The translations under genes and the position numbers were made by a program. From positions 1-25,065 of the forward strand of contig CAKOQD010000014.1 of the NCBI GenBank assembly GCA_934101185.1: a stretch of 25,065 nt of DNA. The letters run 5' to 3'. The stretch comes from an uncultured Bacilli bacterium. Its GTDB lineage: Bacteria; Bacillota_I; Bacilli_A; RF39; UBA660. Positions within the stretch are counted from its first letter, which is position 1; every line of letters begins with the position of its first letter. Below the pieces are notes generated by a model, which saw only the letters and a list, made by a program, of their open reading frames with translations, had not been told where the DNA came from and searched no databases. Below, in pieces: positions 8,325 to 14,281 of this stretch.

Positions 8325-8400
8325 TGGTGTCCCGCTGGAGATTCGAACTCCAGACCCTTTGATTAAAAGTCAAATGCTCTACCGGCTGAGCTAGCGGAAC
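8325..8400 (-). tRNA. tRNA-Lys (TTT)
   Basis: 76 nt with encoded CCA (8325-8327). Acceptor GTTCCGC/GCGGGAC. Anticodon stem TTTGA/TCAAA with loop CTTTTAA. Confidence 0.97.
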
Positions 8401-8408
8401 AATAAAGA

Positions 8409-8483
8409 TGGTTGCCTCGGCTAGATTCGAACTAGCGCATGCGAGAGTCAAAGTCTCGTGCCTTACCGCTTGGCTACGAGGCA
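8409..8483 (-). tRNA. tRNA-Gln (TTG)
   Basis: 75 nt with encoded CCA (8409-8411). Acceptor TGCCTCG/CGAGGCA, whose first pair U1-A72 is typical of tRNA-Gln. Anticodon stem CGAGA/TCTCG with loop CTTTGAC. The gatCAB genes at 21683-24816 are the expected route for charging it via Glu-tRNA(Gln). Confidence 0.97.
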
Positions 8484-8497
8484 ACAAAACTAAGTTA

Positions 8498-8581
8498 TGG
8501 TGGAGCGAGGTGGATTTGAACCACCGAACCCGAAGGAACAGATTTACAGTCTGCCGCGTTTGGCCACTTCGCTATCACTCC
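8498..8581 (-). tRNA. tRNA-Tyr (GTA)
   Basis: 84 nt with encoded CCA (8498-8500). It has the bacterial class II variable arm (TTCCTTCGGGTTCGG region) and anticodon loop CTGTAAA closed by CAGA/TCTG. Confidence 0.96.
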
Positions 8582-8585
8582 ACAA

Positions 8586-8892
8586 TGGTGCCGAAAATAG
8601 GACTTGAACCCACAACCTACTGATTCATACTACTATAGCTTTCACTACCACAATGTGTTTGTAGTCTGGACTTTCTCTTAACCATATCCGAAGACTTAGG
8701 TTCGTCGTATAAAGTCTCTACACTCGGTATTACTACCTAGCTCGGGATTGCCATACAAATAATATCTGCTATAGGTTTCCCCGAATTAGCGACGTCCACC
8801 TTAAATGTTTCCAAATAAGGGTGCAAGATGATTTTGTATTATTACTAATACATCCTACAAGTCAGTTGCTCTACCAATTGAGCTATTTCGGC
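8586..8892 (-). tRNA. tRNA-Thr (TGT), split by a group I intron
   Basis: The 5' exon is 8857-8892 and the 3' exon is 8586-8625, including CCA at 8586-8588. Joined, they give a normal 76-nt tRNA. Acceptor GCCGAAA/TTTCGGC, D-stem GCTC/GAGC, anticodon stem ACTGA/TCAGT around loop CTTGTAA, T-arm GTGGG TTCAAGT CCTAT, discriminator A. The 231-nt insertion (8626-8856) follows anticodon base 36. The exon junction is placed by the group I rule of U before the 5' site and G at the intron end. A one-base shift would give the same mature tRNA. Unless the intron is removed, this UGU-anticodon tRNA cannot function. Confidence 0.93.
8626..8856 (-). ncRNA. Group I self-splicing intron in tRNA-Thr, IC3/Azoarcus-like
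   Basis: The four conserved core elements are present in order on the minus strand. P is AATTCGGGGAAA (8776-8787), Q is AATCCCGAGC (8740-8749), R is GTGTAGAGACTTTA (8710-8723) and S is AAGAGAAAGTCC (8668-8679). P4 forms between TTCGGG and CCCGAG/A, and P7 between GACT in R and AGTC in S. The blocks GGGGAAACCTA, TATGGCAATCCCGAGC, GTGTAGAGACT and AACCTAAG closely recall the small Azoarcus tRNA-Ile ribozyme, so subgroup IC3 is inferred. The intron ends in G (8626) after exon U36 (8857). A hairpin TGTATTA-GTAA-TAATACA near the 5' end is the likely P2. The P1/internal guide pairing is not clear: intron GTA at positions 6-8 could pair with UGU. It encodes no homing endonuclease. Confidence 0.93.
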
Positions 8893-8900
8893 ATAAAAAA

Positions 8901-8977
8901 TGGTGGGCGATGAGAGACTCGAACTCCCGACCCCCTGCTTGTAAGGCAGGTGCTCTAACCAACTGAGCTAATCGCCC
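8901..8977 (-). tRNA. tRNA-Val (TAC)
   Basis: 77 nt with encoded CCA (8901-8903). Acceptor GGGCGAT/ATCGCCC. Anticodon stem CCTGC/GCAGG with loop CTTACAA. First gene of the tRNA operon. Confidence 0.97.
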
Positions 8978-9004
8978 GAATAAAATCATATGTCGACGTA
9001 TATA

Positions 9005-9033
9005 AATATAATATATTCTGAAAGTTTTGTCAA
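9005..9033 (-). promoter_or_regulatory. Promoter of the ten-tRNA operon
   Basis: Minus strand: a consensus -35 TTGACA (9028-9033), a 17-nt spacer and -10 TATATT (9005-9010). It lies about 28 nt upstream of tRNA-Val and just past the stop of the S1-domain gene. Confidence 0.85.
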
Positions 9034-9061
9034 TACAATTTTGAAAACTTTTTAATTTTCG

Positions 9062-9424
9062 TTAATTTTTATTTTTTTCTATTTCTTCAAATTTAATATT
9101 TATCCAATTATCTAGATTATCTTCAAGTATTCCAAAACCACTACCGGTTTCTACGATCTGTCTTTTCTTTTTAACTTTTCCCTTATGATCCATATCTTTG
9201 ATACTTAATTTGACATGAAAAGTATCATCATCAACTTCAATGATTTTCGCTTTAATTGTATCTCCATATTTAACATAATCATTAACATCTCTTACAAAAT
9301 CATCTGATATTTCAGATATATGTATAAGACCACTGTAATATTCATCTAAACTAACAAATATCCCGTATTTTTCTATACCTGTGACATTTCCTGTTACTAC
9401 ATTACCTACTTCATACTTCGACAT
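9062..9424 (-). CDS. S1-domain RNA-binding protein, YugI/GSP13-like
   Basis: A 120-residue protein that is one S1 (OB-fold) RNA-binding domain at about 5-76 (VGNVVTGNVTGIEKYGIFVSL, then GLIHISEIS), followed by a basic/acidic tail. This matches the stand-alone S1 proteins of Firmicutes (B. subtilis YugI, general stress protein 13; streptococcal CvfD), which associate with ribosomes or RNA. That role is family knowledge, not shown here. The frame extends 19 codons further upstream, but those codons overlap the -10 box at 9444-9449. The ATG at 9422-9424, preceded by GGATGTGAT, is therefore the likely start. It is divergent from nfu. No clear terminator separates it from the tRNA promoter. Confidence 0.88.
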   Translation of the reverse strand: MSKYEVGNVVTGNVTGIEKYGIFVSLDEYYSGLIHISEISDDFVRDVNDYVKYGDTIKAKIIEVDDDTFHVKLSIKDMDHKGKVKKKRQIVETGSGFGILEDNLDNWINIKFEEIEKNKN

Positions 9425-9443
9425 ATTTATCACATCCATATAC

Positions 9444-9472
9444 ATTATACTATATTTTTTTATTTTTTTAAA
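9444..9472 (-). promoter_or_regulatory. Promoter of the S1-domain gene
   Basis: TTTAAA (9467-9472), a 17-nt spacer and TATAAT (9444-9449) on the minus strand. It places the transcript start downstream of the first in-frame ATGs and fixes the start at 9424. Confidence 0.6.
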
Positions 9473-9493
9473 GTATAACATTTCTAAAAACTG

Positions 9494-9502
9494 TGATATA
9501 AT
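9494..9502 (+). promoter_or_regulatory. Extended -10 promoter of nfu
   Basis: TGATATAAT (TATAAT at 9497-9502 with the TG extension), 18 nt upstream of the ATG. The -35 region is poor. It is divergent from the S1-gene promoter across about 25 nt. Confidence 0.6.
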
Positions 9503-9520
9503 ACTATTTGGTGATTAATT

Positions 9521-9742
9521 ATGGAAGAAAAAGTTTTAGAAGTCATTAATGATTTAAGACCATTTTTAATGAATGATGGTGGTAATATCGAACTAGTTAA
9601 GATAGAAGATAACATCGTTTATGTTAGATTTCAAGGAGCATGTTCTTCTTGTATGATGAGACAATTCACATTAAAAGATGGTATTGAAAAAACAATAATG
9701 GAAAAAGTACCTGAAATTAAAGAAGTAAGATTAGTTGACTAA
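9521..9742 (+). CDS. nfu: NifU C-terminal-domain Fe-S carrier protein (Nfu)
   Basis: A 73-residue protein that is entirely an Nfu domain. It carries the signature FLMNDGGNIELV (15-26) and the cluster-binding CSSC motif (C41, C44) in FQGACSSC. A dimer binds a bridging Fe-S cluster and passes it to apo-proteins. Likely clients in this window are nifJ and the ferredoxin. It is equivalent to B. subtilis YutI. The start is supported by GGTGAT seven nt before ATG. The last codons form one arm of its own terminator, and its stop overlaps the stop of the convergent gene by 4 nt. Confidence 0.94.
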   Translation: MEEKVLEVINDLRPFLMNDGGNIELVKIEDNIVYVRFQGACSSCMMRQFTLKDGIEKTIMEKVPEIKEVRLVD

Positions 9743-9754
9743 TCTTCTTTTTTT
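9727..9754 (+). terminator. Terminator of nfu inside both overlapping gene ends
   Basis: An 8-bp perfect stem, AAGATTAG (9727-9734) with CTAATCTT (9739-9746) and loop TTGA, is followed by CTTTTTTT. One arm is nfu coding sequence. The other contains both stop codons and the last codons of the convergent gene. Confidence 0.8.
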
Positions 9755-10647
9755 ATCCATTCAATTTGTGGAATATTATTATTCTTATACCTATTAAATA
9801 TTATTTTTAGTAAGACTAATACATTTTTGTTTTTGCTAATGATATTGTTTAATACTTCTTCATCACTACTTCCAATCATAATATCATCATATCTATCAAA
9901 ATAGTATGATGGAAACATTATTCTACAAATAAATCTTTTTACTTTGGTATCATCTAAGGATATCTTATTTAACATATTATTTAAATTATCAATTGTATAA
10001 CTCTCATTCATTATATAAGATTTAAAATATTCTCCTAGATCTCTTTCTTTGGTATCTATTATAAGATTAATCGGATTCAGAAACGAAAGTAAGTCCATAT
10101 TAGTATCTACTCTTTTATGCACTACTTGTTTAGTATAAGAATCATTTATATTATCATTATAATAACTAATTGCATTTTCCCATAGTCCTATATAATAATT
10201 AATACTATTTTTAATAACTTTATATTTATCCATAATACTACTAAACTGATATTCTATATAATCAATTTTCTCACTCCAGTAATAACCCCAGTTTGATTTA
10301 TCTAAAGTATTTAGTATCTTATCATTGTTTGTATAAACATTAAAGCTAATAACGTCTTCATACGTAATTATTCTATTTCTAATTTTTGGAATTATCATTA
10401 AAAAATACAAATATCCATCATATTCAAATAAAACATTATTCTCTTTAGTAAGTATTATTTTATATGTATTTATCTTATTATCTAGCATTTCTTTATTTAA
10501 TTCATACATAAAAACAGATTCTTTAATATTAAAGTTATACTGTTCAATAACATAATCTTCATTATTAAAAGAAAAGTAATAATTATTATTTAATTTTCTT
10601 ATATCATCAATATACATGTTATAAAAATAGATAATAGCATTTTTCAT
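9739..10647 (-). CDS. YutH/CotS-like protein (degenerate kinase fold), probable spore-coat-associated protein
   Basis: A 302-residue soluble protein resembling the YutH/CotS spore-coat family, which has an aminoglycoside-phosphotransferase fold without normal catalytic residues. Visible family-like features are HKR at 177-179 where the catalytic HxD would be, NLIIDTKERDLGEYFKSY (194-211) in place of the DFG region, and RFICRIMFPSYYFDRYDDI (238-256), which recalls the conserved YutH C-terminal block. Two ATGs are possible. The one at 10645-10647 has GAGGG at the right distance, whereas 10657-10659 has no ribosome site. The gene is convergent with nfu, and yutH and yutI (nfu) also lie in one chromosomal region in B. 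subtilis. Function and spore role are inferred. Identity is low and Asn/Ile/Tyr content is very high. Confidence 0.62.
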   Translation of the reverse strand: MKNAIIYFYNMYIDDIRKLNNNYYFSFNNEDYVIEQYNFNIKESVFMYELNKEMLDNKINTYKIILTKENNVLFEYDGYLYFLMIIPKIRNRIITYEDVISFNVYTNNDKILNTLDKSNWGYYWSEKIDYIEYQFSSIMDKYKVIKNSINYYIGLWENAISYYNDNINDSYTKQVVHKRVDTNMDLLSFLNPINLIIDTKERDLGEYFKSYIMNESYTIDNLNNMLNKISLDDTKVKRFICRIMFPSYYFDRYDDIMIGSSDEEVLNNIISKNKNVLVLLKIIFNRYKNNNIPQIEWIKKED

Positions 10648-10680
10648 ATAATCCCTCATCTAATTCTATGAAATAGTATA

Positions 10681-10711
10681 AAAAAAAAGACCATTAGCGT
10701 CTACTAATGGT
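10681..10711 (-). terminator. Terminator overlapping the stop of the coiled-coil gene
   Basis: An 8-bp perfect stem, ACCATTAG (10690-10697) with CTAATGGT (10704-10711), is followed on the minus strand by C and nine T. The TAA stop (10694-10696) is inside the stem. The T-run abuts a TATACT box (10675-10680) that may start the next gene. Confidence 0.82.
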
Positions 10712-11785
10712 TCTTAATTCCATTTCATCAGTTACTTCTTCTTCCATACTTCTTACCCTATCAAATGGATTTGAAATACTTGCTACTTTTTTTGGTGGTT
10801 CTTCATCAATTAAAGATAAACTTGAATATAACTCACTAATTCCACTTTGAATTTTTTCTTCTTCACGTTCATGTTTTTCTTTTAAACTTTCTAGTTCACT
10901 AGAACGTTTCATATATTCACTTGCTTTAACTTTATTATCTTCAATTTCACGACAAATTTCATAAAGTTCATTTTCTTTTGATTTTTTAGTTTCTGCAACT
11001 GAAGCTTTTTCTTGTTTTTGAACAACAATTTTATCTTCAATATCATCAATTGTTCTATCTGAATCGCTTTTTCTTCCTTCTAAAATACTAATACTTTCAT
11101 TAATGTTTCTTGCAGCATCTAGAGCAATTGCATCTTGAATTTTAGTCAAATCAATTTTTATTGTTTTGCTCATTTCATTTTCAAGAGCTTTATTGTCTCT
11201 TTGTGCAAGGTTTTTCTTTGTCATTAATTCTTCAATAATACCACTGATTTTCATGTTTCTTTCATCCAAATTGCTAATTTCTCTTTCAACTTGTTCTATT
11301 TTTGAAACGCCACTAAGTAGTACTTTTCCAATTATAGAGTCTTTATCTGCTTCTGCTGCTTCTTTTTTCAATTTTTCAATCTTAGTATCAACATTTAATG
11401 TATTACTAACACTTTTAATATCAGGAACAGGACTTGTAACACCACGATATCCACCATATGGATGTTGTTCCTCAATACTTGGTTTAGCAGTTTTCACAAA
11501 ACTGTCATGAACAATAATTGGTGGTTCTTCCACTACCGGTTCTTCATAAACAGGTTCGAAGTGAACTGGTTGTTCTTCAACTTCAGTAACATAGTTAACA
11601 TCAATTTCTTCATGAACTGGTTCTTCTATTTCAATATTTTCTTTTGGTTGTAATGCTTTTGATAAAACATTTGCAAGTTTTTCAGTAGATAGTTTTATTT
11701 TTTTACTATCATTTTCTAAAACAGCACTAAGTGGTGCTTCACATATTAAAACACCATTCATATTTTCAATAACTATTTTTTCCAT
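10694..11785 (-). CDS. Coiled-coil protein of unknown function (363 aa)
   Basis: I do not recognise a family. The N-terminal ~45 residues look folded (MEKIVIENMNGVLICEAPLS, then a helix KKIKLSTEKLANVLSKAL). An acidic, Pro/Val-rich linker follows (about 50-95, repeated EEP and EPVYEEPVVEEPP). Residues ~130-335 are a long Lys/Glu-rich heptad-like coiled coil, and the tail is short and charged. There is no signal peptide, membrane segment or Cys, so it is cytoplasmic. This layout suits a cytoskeletal or scaffolding protein such as a DivIVA-like or SMC-like adaptor, but that is only analogy. A strong ribosome site AGGAGGG precedes the ATG. It lies 14 nt downstream of the DUF1292 gene and is probably co-transcribed from the promoter at 12087-12115. 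Confidence 0.8.
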   Translation of the reverse strand: MEKIVIENMNGVLICEAPLSAVLENDSKKIKLSTEKLANVLSKALQPKENIEIEEPVHEEIDVNYVTEVEEQPVHFEPVYEEPVVEEPPIIVHDSFVKTAKPSIEEQHPYGGYRGVTSPVPDIKSVSNTLNVDTKIEKLKKEAAEADKDSIIGKVLLSGVSKIEQVEREISNLDERNMKISGIIEELMTKKNLAQRDNKALENEMSKTIKIDLTKIQDAIALDAARNINESISILEGRKSDSDRTIDDIEDKIVVQKQEKASVAETKKSKENELYEICREIEDNKVKASEYMKRSSELESLKEKHEREEEKIQSGISELYSSLSLIDEEPPKKVASISNPFDRVRSMEEEVTDEMELRTISRR

Positions 11786-11799
11786 AATGTCCCTCCTGA

Positions 11800-12060
11800 T
11801 TATTTAGCAAGTTCGCGAAGAACATCTTTAATTTTAGACCATTCTTCTTCACTTTCTACTCCAACAAATTTATTTGCACCATTTGCATCTGTTATCATTT
11901 CAGTAACATATACTGTAATATTTCCATTTGCATCTGTTTCATTTTTTGTATATACAACATATTTCTTTAAAGTATCACTGAATTCGAAGCTAATTACTTC
12001 TTCAACAGTTTCTACTGTTCCATCTAACTTAGTTATAGTAAGCATTTTCTTTTCTTTCAT
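11800..12060 (-). CDS. DUF1292-like small protein (YrzB-like)
   Basis: 86 residues, acidic, soluble, no Cys. The pattern ITKLDGTVETVEEVISFEF, then KYVVYT, then VYVTEM, then a closing EEEWSKIKDVLREL helix, matches the DUF1292 family. In Firmicutes this small protein is often encoded near yrrK/yrzL-type housekeeping genes, and its function is unknown. The first ATG is chosen because AGGAGGG lies six nt upstream. The Met at codon 6 has no such site. It is the first gene of a two-gene operon with the coiled-coil protein. Confidence 0.82.
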   Translation of the reverse strand: MKEKKMLTITKLDGTVETVEEVISFEFSDTLKKYVVYTKNETDANGNITVYVTEMITDANGANKFVGVESEEEWSKIKDVLRELAK

Positions 12061-12086
12061 ATTGCCCTCCTCTAGTTTCTAATGAA

Positions 12087-12115
12087 ATTGTATCATAAAA
12101 AAAAAGTAATTTCAA
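12087..12115 (-). promoter_or_regulatory. Promoter of the DUF1292/coiled-coil operon
   Basis: TTGAAA (12110-12115), a 17-nt spacer and TACAAT (12087-12092) on the minus strand. The -35 lies within the terminator of the preceding gene, so the two signals share bases. Confidence 0.7.
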
Positions 12116-12136
12116 CACTTTACGTCAAATTACTTT
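12095..12136 (-). terminator. Terminator of yutD, sharing bases with the next promoter
   Basis: A 10-bp perfect stem, AAAGTAATTT (12103-12112) with AAATTACTTT (12127-12136), has a 14-nt loop and a T-run on the minus strand. The yutD stop (12130-12132) is in the stem, and the next operon's -35 overlaps the other arm. Confidence 0.72.
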
Positions 12137-12405
12137 ATTTTTTTTAAATAAAACCATTTGCACCCTTCAGCACAATAGTTTTTTATATAATCATCTAACT
12201 TAGAAAAATCATTTATTTCTTTAAACTTTTTATTATTTTTATCACAAAAACCTTTAAGTCTTAACTTATCATATGCCATATCAAAGAATATATAATCATA
12301 TGATACAAAGTAGTCAGTAATAAGTTCTTTAACTAAGTCGTAGTCAAATATTTTTCCATCATCATGTTCTAAACTATATTTTATATTATTAAATTCATAT
12401 ATCAT
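12130..12405 (-). CDS. yutD: YutD family protein (DUF1027)
   Basis: 91 residues, matching YutD along its whole length. The family core is YDYIFFDMAYDKLRLKGF (36-53), then DDYIKNYCAEGCKWFYLKKI (71-90). YutD is a small conserved Firmicutes protein of unsettled function. The ribosome site GGTGG precedes the ATG by four nt. In B. subtilis yutD lies near yunA/yunB, and here yunB is directly upstream. It has its own -10 at 12421-12426 and a terminator that overlaps its stop codon. Confidence 0.88.
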   Translation of the reverse strand: MIYEFNNIKYSLEHDDGKIFDYDLVKELITDYFVSYDYIFFDMAYDKLRLKGFCDKNNKKFKEINDFSKLDDYIKNYCAEGCKWFYLKKIK

Positions 12406-12420
12406 GTTACCACCAACTTA

Positions 12421-12449
12421 ATTATACAAGAAATTATTCGATTGGTAAA
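12421..12449 (-). promoter_or_regulatory. Probable yutD promoter
   Basis: TTTACC (12444-12449), a 17-nt spacer and TATAAT (12421-12426) on the minus strand. It overlaps the 3' end of yunB (stop at 12434). Confidence 0.5.
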
Positions 12450-13123
12450 GTAAAAATACTAGAATTCTTACTCATGCTTCCACCATAATACTCTGGTATT
12501 TTACCATTTATTATTTTATAAGAGATTGGGACTTCGTTTTCTATTGTTATTGTATCACTAATAACTGGAAGTATTACTCTTACATCTACTTGTAATAAAA
12601 TATATATTTCAACCATGCAATTGTTTATTCCATATTCTTTTATTTTAATTTCAACGTTAGAATAAACTGCATTAGTAAGGCTTAATCTAACTGGTATATT
12701 TGGTCCAAGATTACTAATTAAGGGGTTATTAAATATAGAGAAAAATGGTATATAAAATGTTTTCTTTTCATTAGTAAGCTTTGTTATTTCTTCTTGAACC
12801 GTTGATGAGACTTTATCTAAGAATAAGTTTACTTTGTAAGTATTATAATCTATCATTTGTATTTCATTATTACTATTTTTAGTTACATAGAAAAGATCAT
12901 CTTTTAAGTAATCAAATGTATCTTGTTTTATAGAATTATTTATTCTTAAATTAACCATCTCTAAGGCTTCACTTTTAGCATATTCCATGTATGAAAATGA
13001 AATATTACTTATTAGTTTTCCTATTAAAACTACAACAAAAAATATAAGTATTAATAGTATAATTACTTTTATTTTTTTATGATTAATAGTTTTCTTTTCA
13101 TTATTCTTAAGACACATTCTCAT
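12434..13123 (-). CDS. yunB: Sporulation protein YunB
   Basis: 229 residues against about 250 in B. subtilis. One N-terminal membrane segment (about 18-38) is followed by an extracytoplasmic domain. Family motifs are MIDYNTYKVN (90-99), SNLGPNIPVRLSL (137-149), KIKEYGINNCMVEI (160-173), VRVILPVISDTITIENEVPIS (181-201) and GKIPEYYGG (207-215). YunB is a mother-cell sporulation protein in B. subtilis. Here it is the best single sign of a spore-forming ancestry. No Shine-Dalgarno sequence is evident before the ATG, and A/T-only sequence including TATATT lies immediately upstream, so the exact start is uncertain (codon 3 is also ATG). It is directly followed by yutD, as in the B. subtilis neighbourhood. 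Confidence 0.9.
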   Translation of the reverse strand: MRMCLKNNEKKTINHKKIKVIILLILIFFVVVLIGKLISNISFSYMEYAKSEALEMVNLRINNSIKQDTFDYLKDDLFYVTKNSNNEIQMIDYNTYKVNLFLDKVSSTVQEEITKLTNEKKTFYIPFFSIFNNPLISNLGPNIPVRLSLTNAVYSNVEIKIKEYGINNCMVEIYILLQVDVRVILPVISDTITIENEVPISYKIINGKIPEYYGGSMSKNSSIFTLPIE

Positions 13124-13145
13124 ATTAAAATATATTTAAATAAAA

Positions 13146-13179
13146 TAAAAAAAAGCACTATATAATATTAAAGTACTTT
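13146..13179 (-). terminator. Terminator overlapping the stop of the tail-anchored protein gene
   Basis: An 8-bp stem, AAAGCACT (13152-13159) with AGTACTTT (13172-13179) and one G-U pair, has a 12-nt AT loop and a T-rich tail on the minus strand. The stop codon (13158-13160) overlaps the stem. Confidence 0.65.
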
Positions 13180-13952
13180 AGTATTATATAAGCTGATACT
13201 CCAAGTAAGATTAGGACAAATATTATTATAAATAGTAGTTTTTTAGATATTGTTTCATCTATTTCAATAGTATCAGTCATTTCATTTACTGTATTAGTAT
13301 CTTCTTTTTTATCTTCTTGTTCTTCTTCATTTTCTTCATCTATTTCAACTTTAGGTACTACTTCAGTAACAGTTTTATCTAAGATGTCTTTACTTATATC
13401 TTCATTTAGATTAACTGTGTCTTCTTTTAGATTAAGTAGATCATCACTACTACTTAAATCTTCTTTTTCATATAATATATTTTCTTTCTTTTTAGTAGTT
13501 TTTTCTTTTTCATATATAGTATCAATTAATTCATGCAAGTTTTCTTTTGAGTATTCCTTATTTGTAACTTCATCTAAGTCTAGTTTAGTTAGAATATTAT
13601 ATTCAGTATTTATCATTCTTTTCTTTGAAGAATCACTATCAAATAGTTTGTTTTCTTTAGCAAGTTTTAATATTTCGTTAATATCATAAACTCTATCTTC
13701 TTTATTATCTAGTGTATTGTCTATATATTCTCTACTCTTCTTTTCATTAGGCATGAAGTAATTTAACTCTCTTTGCTTTTTATATTCTTCACGAGCACCA
13801 GTTTTTTTATTACTTGACAAATCTATTACATTATTAACATCTATATCTACATAATCAATATTCATGTCTGATACTTCATCATATAATCTTTTGTTTTTTT
13901 CACTTCTTAGACTTGAAGTATTTTCATCATATTTATCCATTCTAGTTTTCAT
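13158..13952 (-). CDS. Acidic tail-anchored membrane protein of unknown function
   Basis: 264 residues, no recognised family. Residues 1-235 are hydrophilic, very rich in Lys/Glu/Asp/Asn and probably largely disordered, with a Glu-rich stretch near 205-220 (DEENEEEQEDKKED). Residues ~238-260 are a single hydrophobic segment followed by KYFNII, so the protein is probably anchored by its C-terminus with the bulk in the cytoplasm. There is no signal peptide. The start is supported by AGGTGATG six nt before the ATG. A TATACT box at 13975-13980 is a possible -10. It lies upstream of yunB in the same direction but is separated from it by a terminator. Confidence 0.8.
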   Translation of the reverse strand: MKTRMDKYDENTSSLRSEKNKRLYDEVSDMNIDYVDIDVNNVIDLSSNKKTGAREEYKKQRELNYFMPNEKKSREYIDNTLDNKEDRVYDINEILKLAKENKLFDSDSSKKRMINTEYNILTKLDLDEVTNKEYSKENLHELIDTIYEKEKTTKKKENILYEKEDLSSSDDLLNLKEDTVNLNEDISKDILDKTVTEVVPKVEIDEENEEEQEDKKEDTNTVNEMTDTIEIDETISKKLLFIIIFVLILLGVSAYIILKYFNII

Positions 13953-14006
13953 TTATACATCACCTATTATCTAAAGTATAGCATAAATCATTTAAAAAGA
14001 AAATAA

Positions 14007-14035
14007 TTGTTTTTATATTTTTTTTATTATATAAT
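14007..14035 (+). promoter_or_regulatory. Promoter of the ferredoxin gene
   Basis: TTGTTT (14007-14012), a 17-nt spacer and TATAAT (14030-14035), with ribosome site GGAGG at 14042-14046. Confidence 0.68.
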
Positions 14036-14053
14036 ATTTACGGAGGTAATTTT

Positions 14054-14248
14054 ATGAAGGCTCGTGTAATAGAAAGCACTTGTATTGGTTGCGGAGCTTG
14101 TCAAGCATTAGTACCTGATGAATTTGAAATTAATGATTTAGGTATTGCAGTGGCAACAAATGAAGAAGTAAAAGAAGAAAATAAAGAAGCTGTAATCGAT
14201 GCAAAAGAAAATTGTCCAGTTGGAGCAATATTTGTTGATGAAGAATAA
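14054..14248 (+). CDS. fer: Single 4Fe-4S ferredoxin
   Basis: A 64-residue acidic electron carrier. The cluster ligands are C10, C13 and C16 (CIGCGAC) plus C54 (NCPVGAI). The second cluster of clostridial 2[4Fe-4S] ferredoxins is absent, so this is the Bacillus Fer type. Ribosome site GGAGGTAA is well placed. It is a lone + strand gene between a promoter and a terminator. A role as electron acceptor of the PFOR at 2888-6238 is plausible but inferred. Confidence 0.93.
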   Translation: MKARVIESTCIGCGACQALVPDEFEINDLGIAVATNEEVKEENKEAVIDAKENCPVGAIFVDEE

Positions 14249-14274
14249 AAGATACGAAGAAAATCGTATCTTTT
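14247..14274. terminator. Bidirectional terminator between ferredoxin and the propeller-repeat gene
   Basis: An 11-bp perfect stem, AAAAGATACGA (14247-14257) with TCGTATCTTTT (14264-14274), has a 6-nt loop. It begins at the last base pair of the ferredoxin stop and ends 8 nt from the convergent stop. Confidence 0.85.
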
Positions 14275-14281
14275 ATTATGT

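Noticed and set aside
8408..8623. 71-codon open frame on the + strand
   Set aside because: It is antisense to tRNA-Gln, tRNA-Tyr and the 3' part of tRNA-Thr, with no ribosome site.
8626..8856. The insert in tRNA-Thr as a transposon or intergenic spacer between two broken tRNAs
   Set aside because: The two halves join to a perfect tRNA at a group I splice site, and the insert has all four conserved core elements.
9062..9481. Long version of the S1-domain protein starting at 9481
   Set aside because: The extra 19 codons overlap the promoter and are not part of an S1 domain.
11166..11653. Two + strand open frames opposite the coiled-coil gene
   Set aside because: They are shadows of the Lys/Glu-rich coding strand, without ribosome sites or plausible protein features.
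13384..13689. Ser/Phe-rich + strand open frame
   Set aside because: Shadow of the Glu/Lys-rich tail-anchored protein gene, with low-complexity composition.
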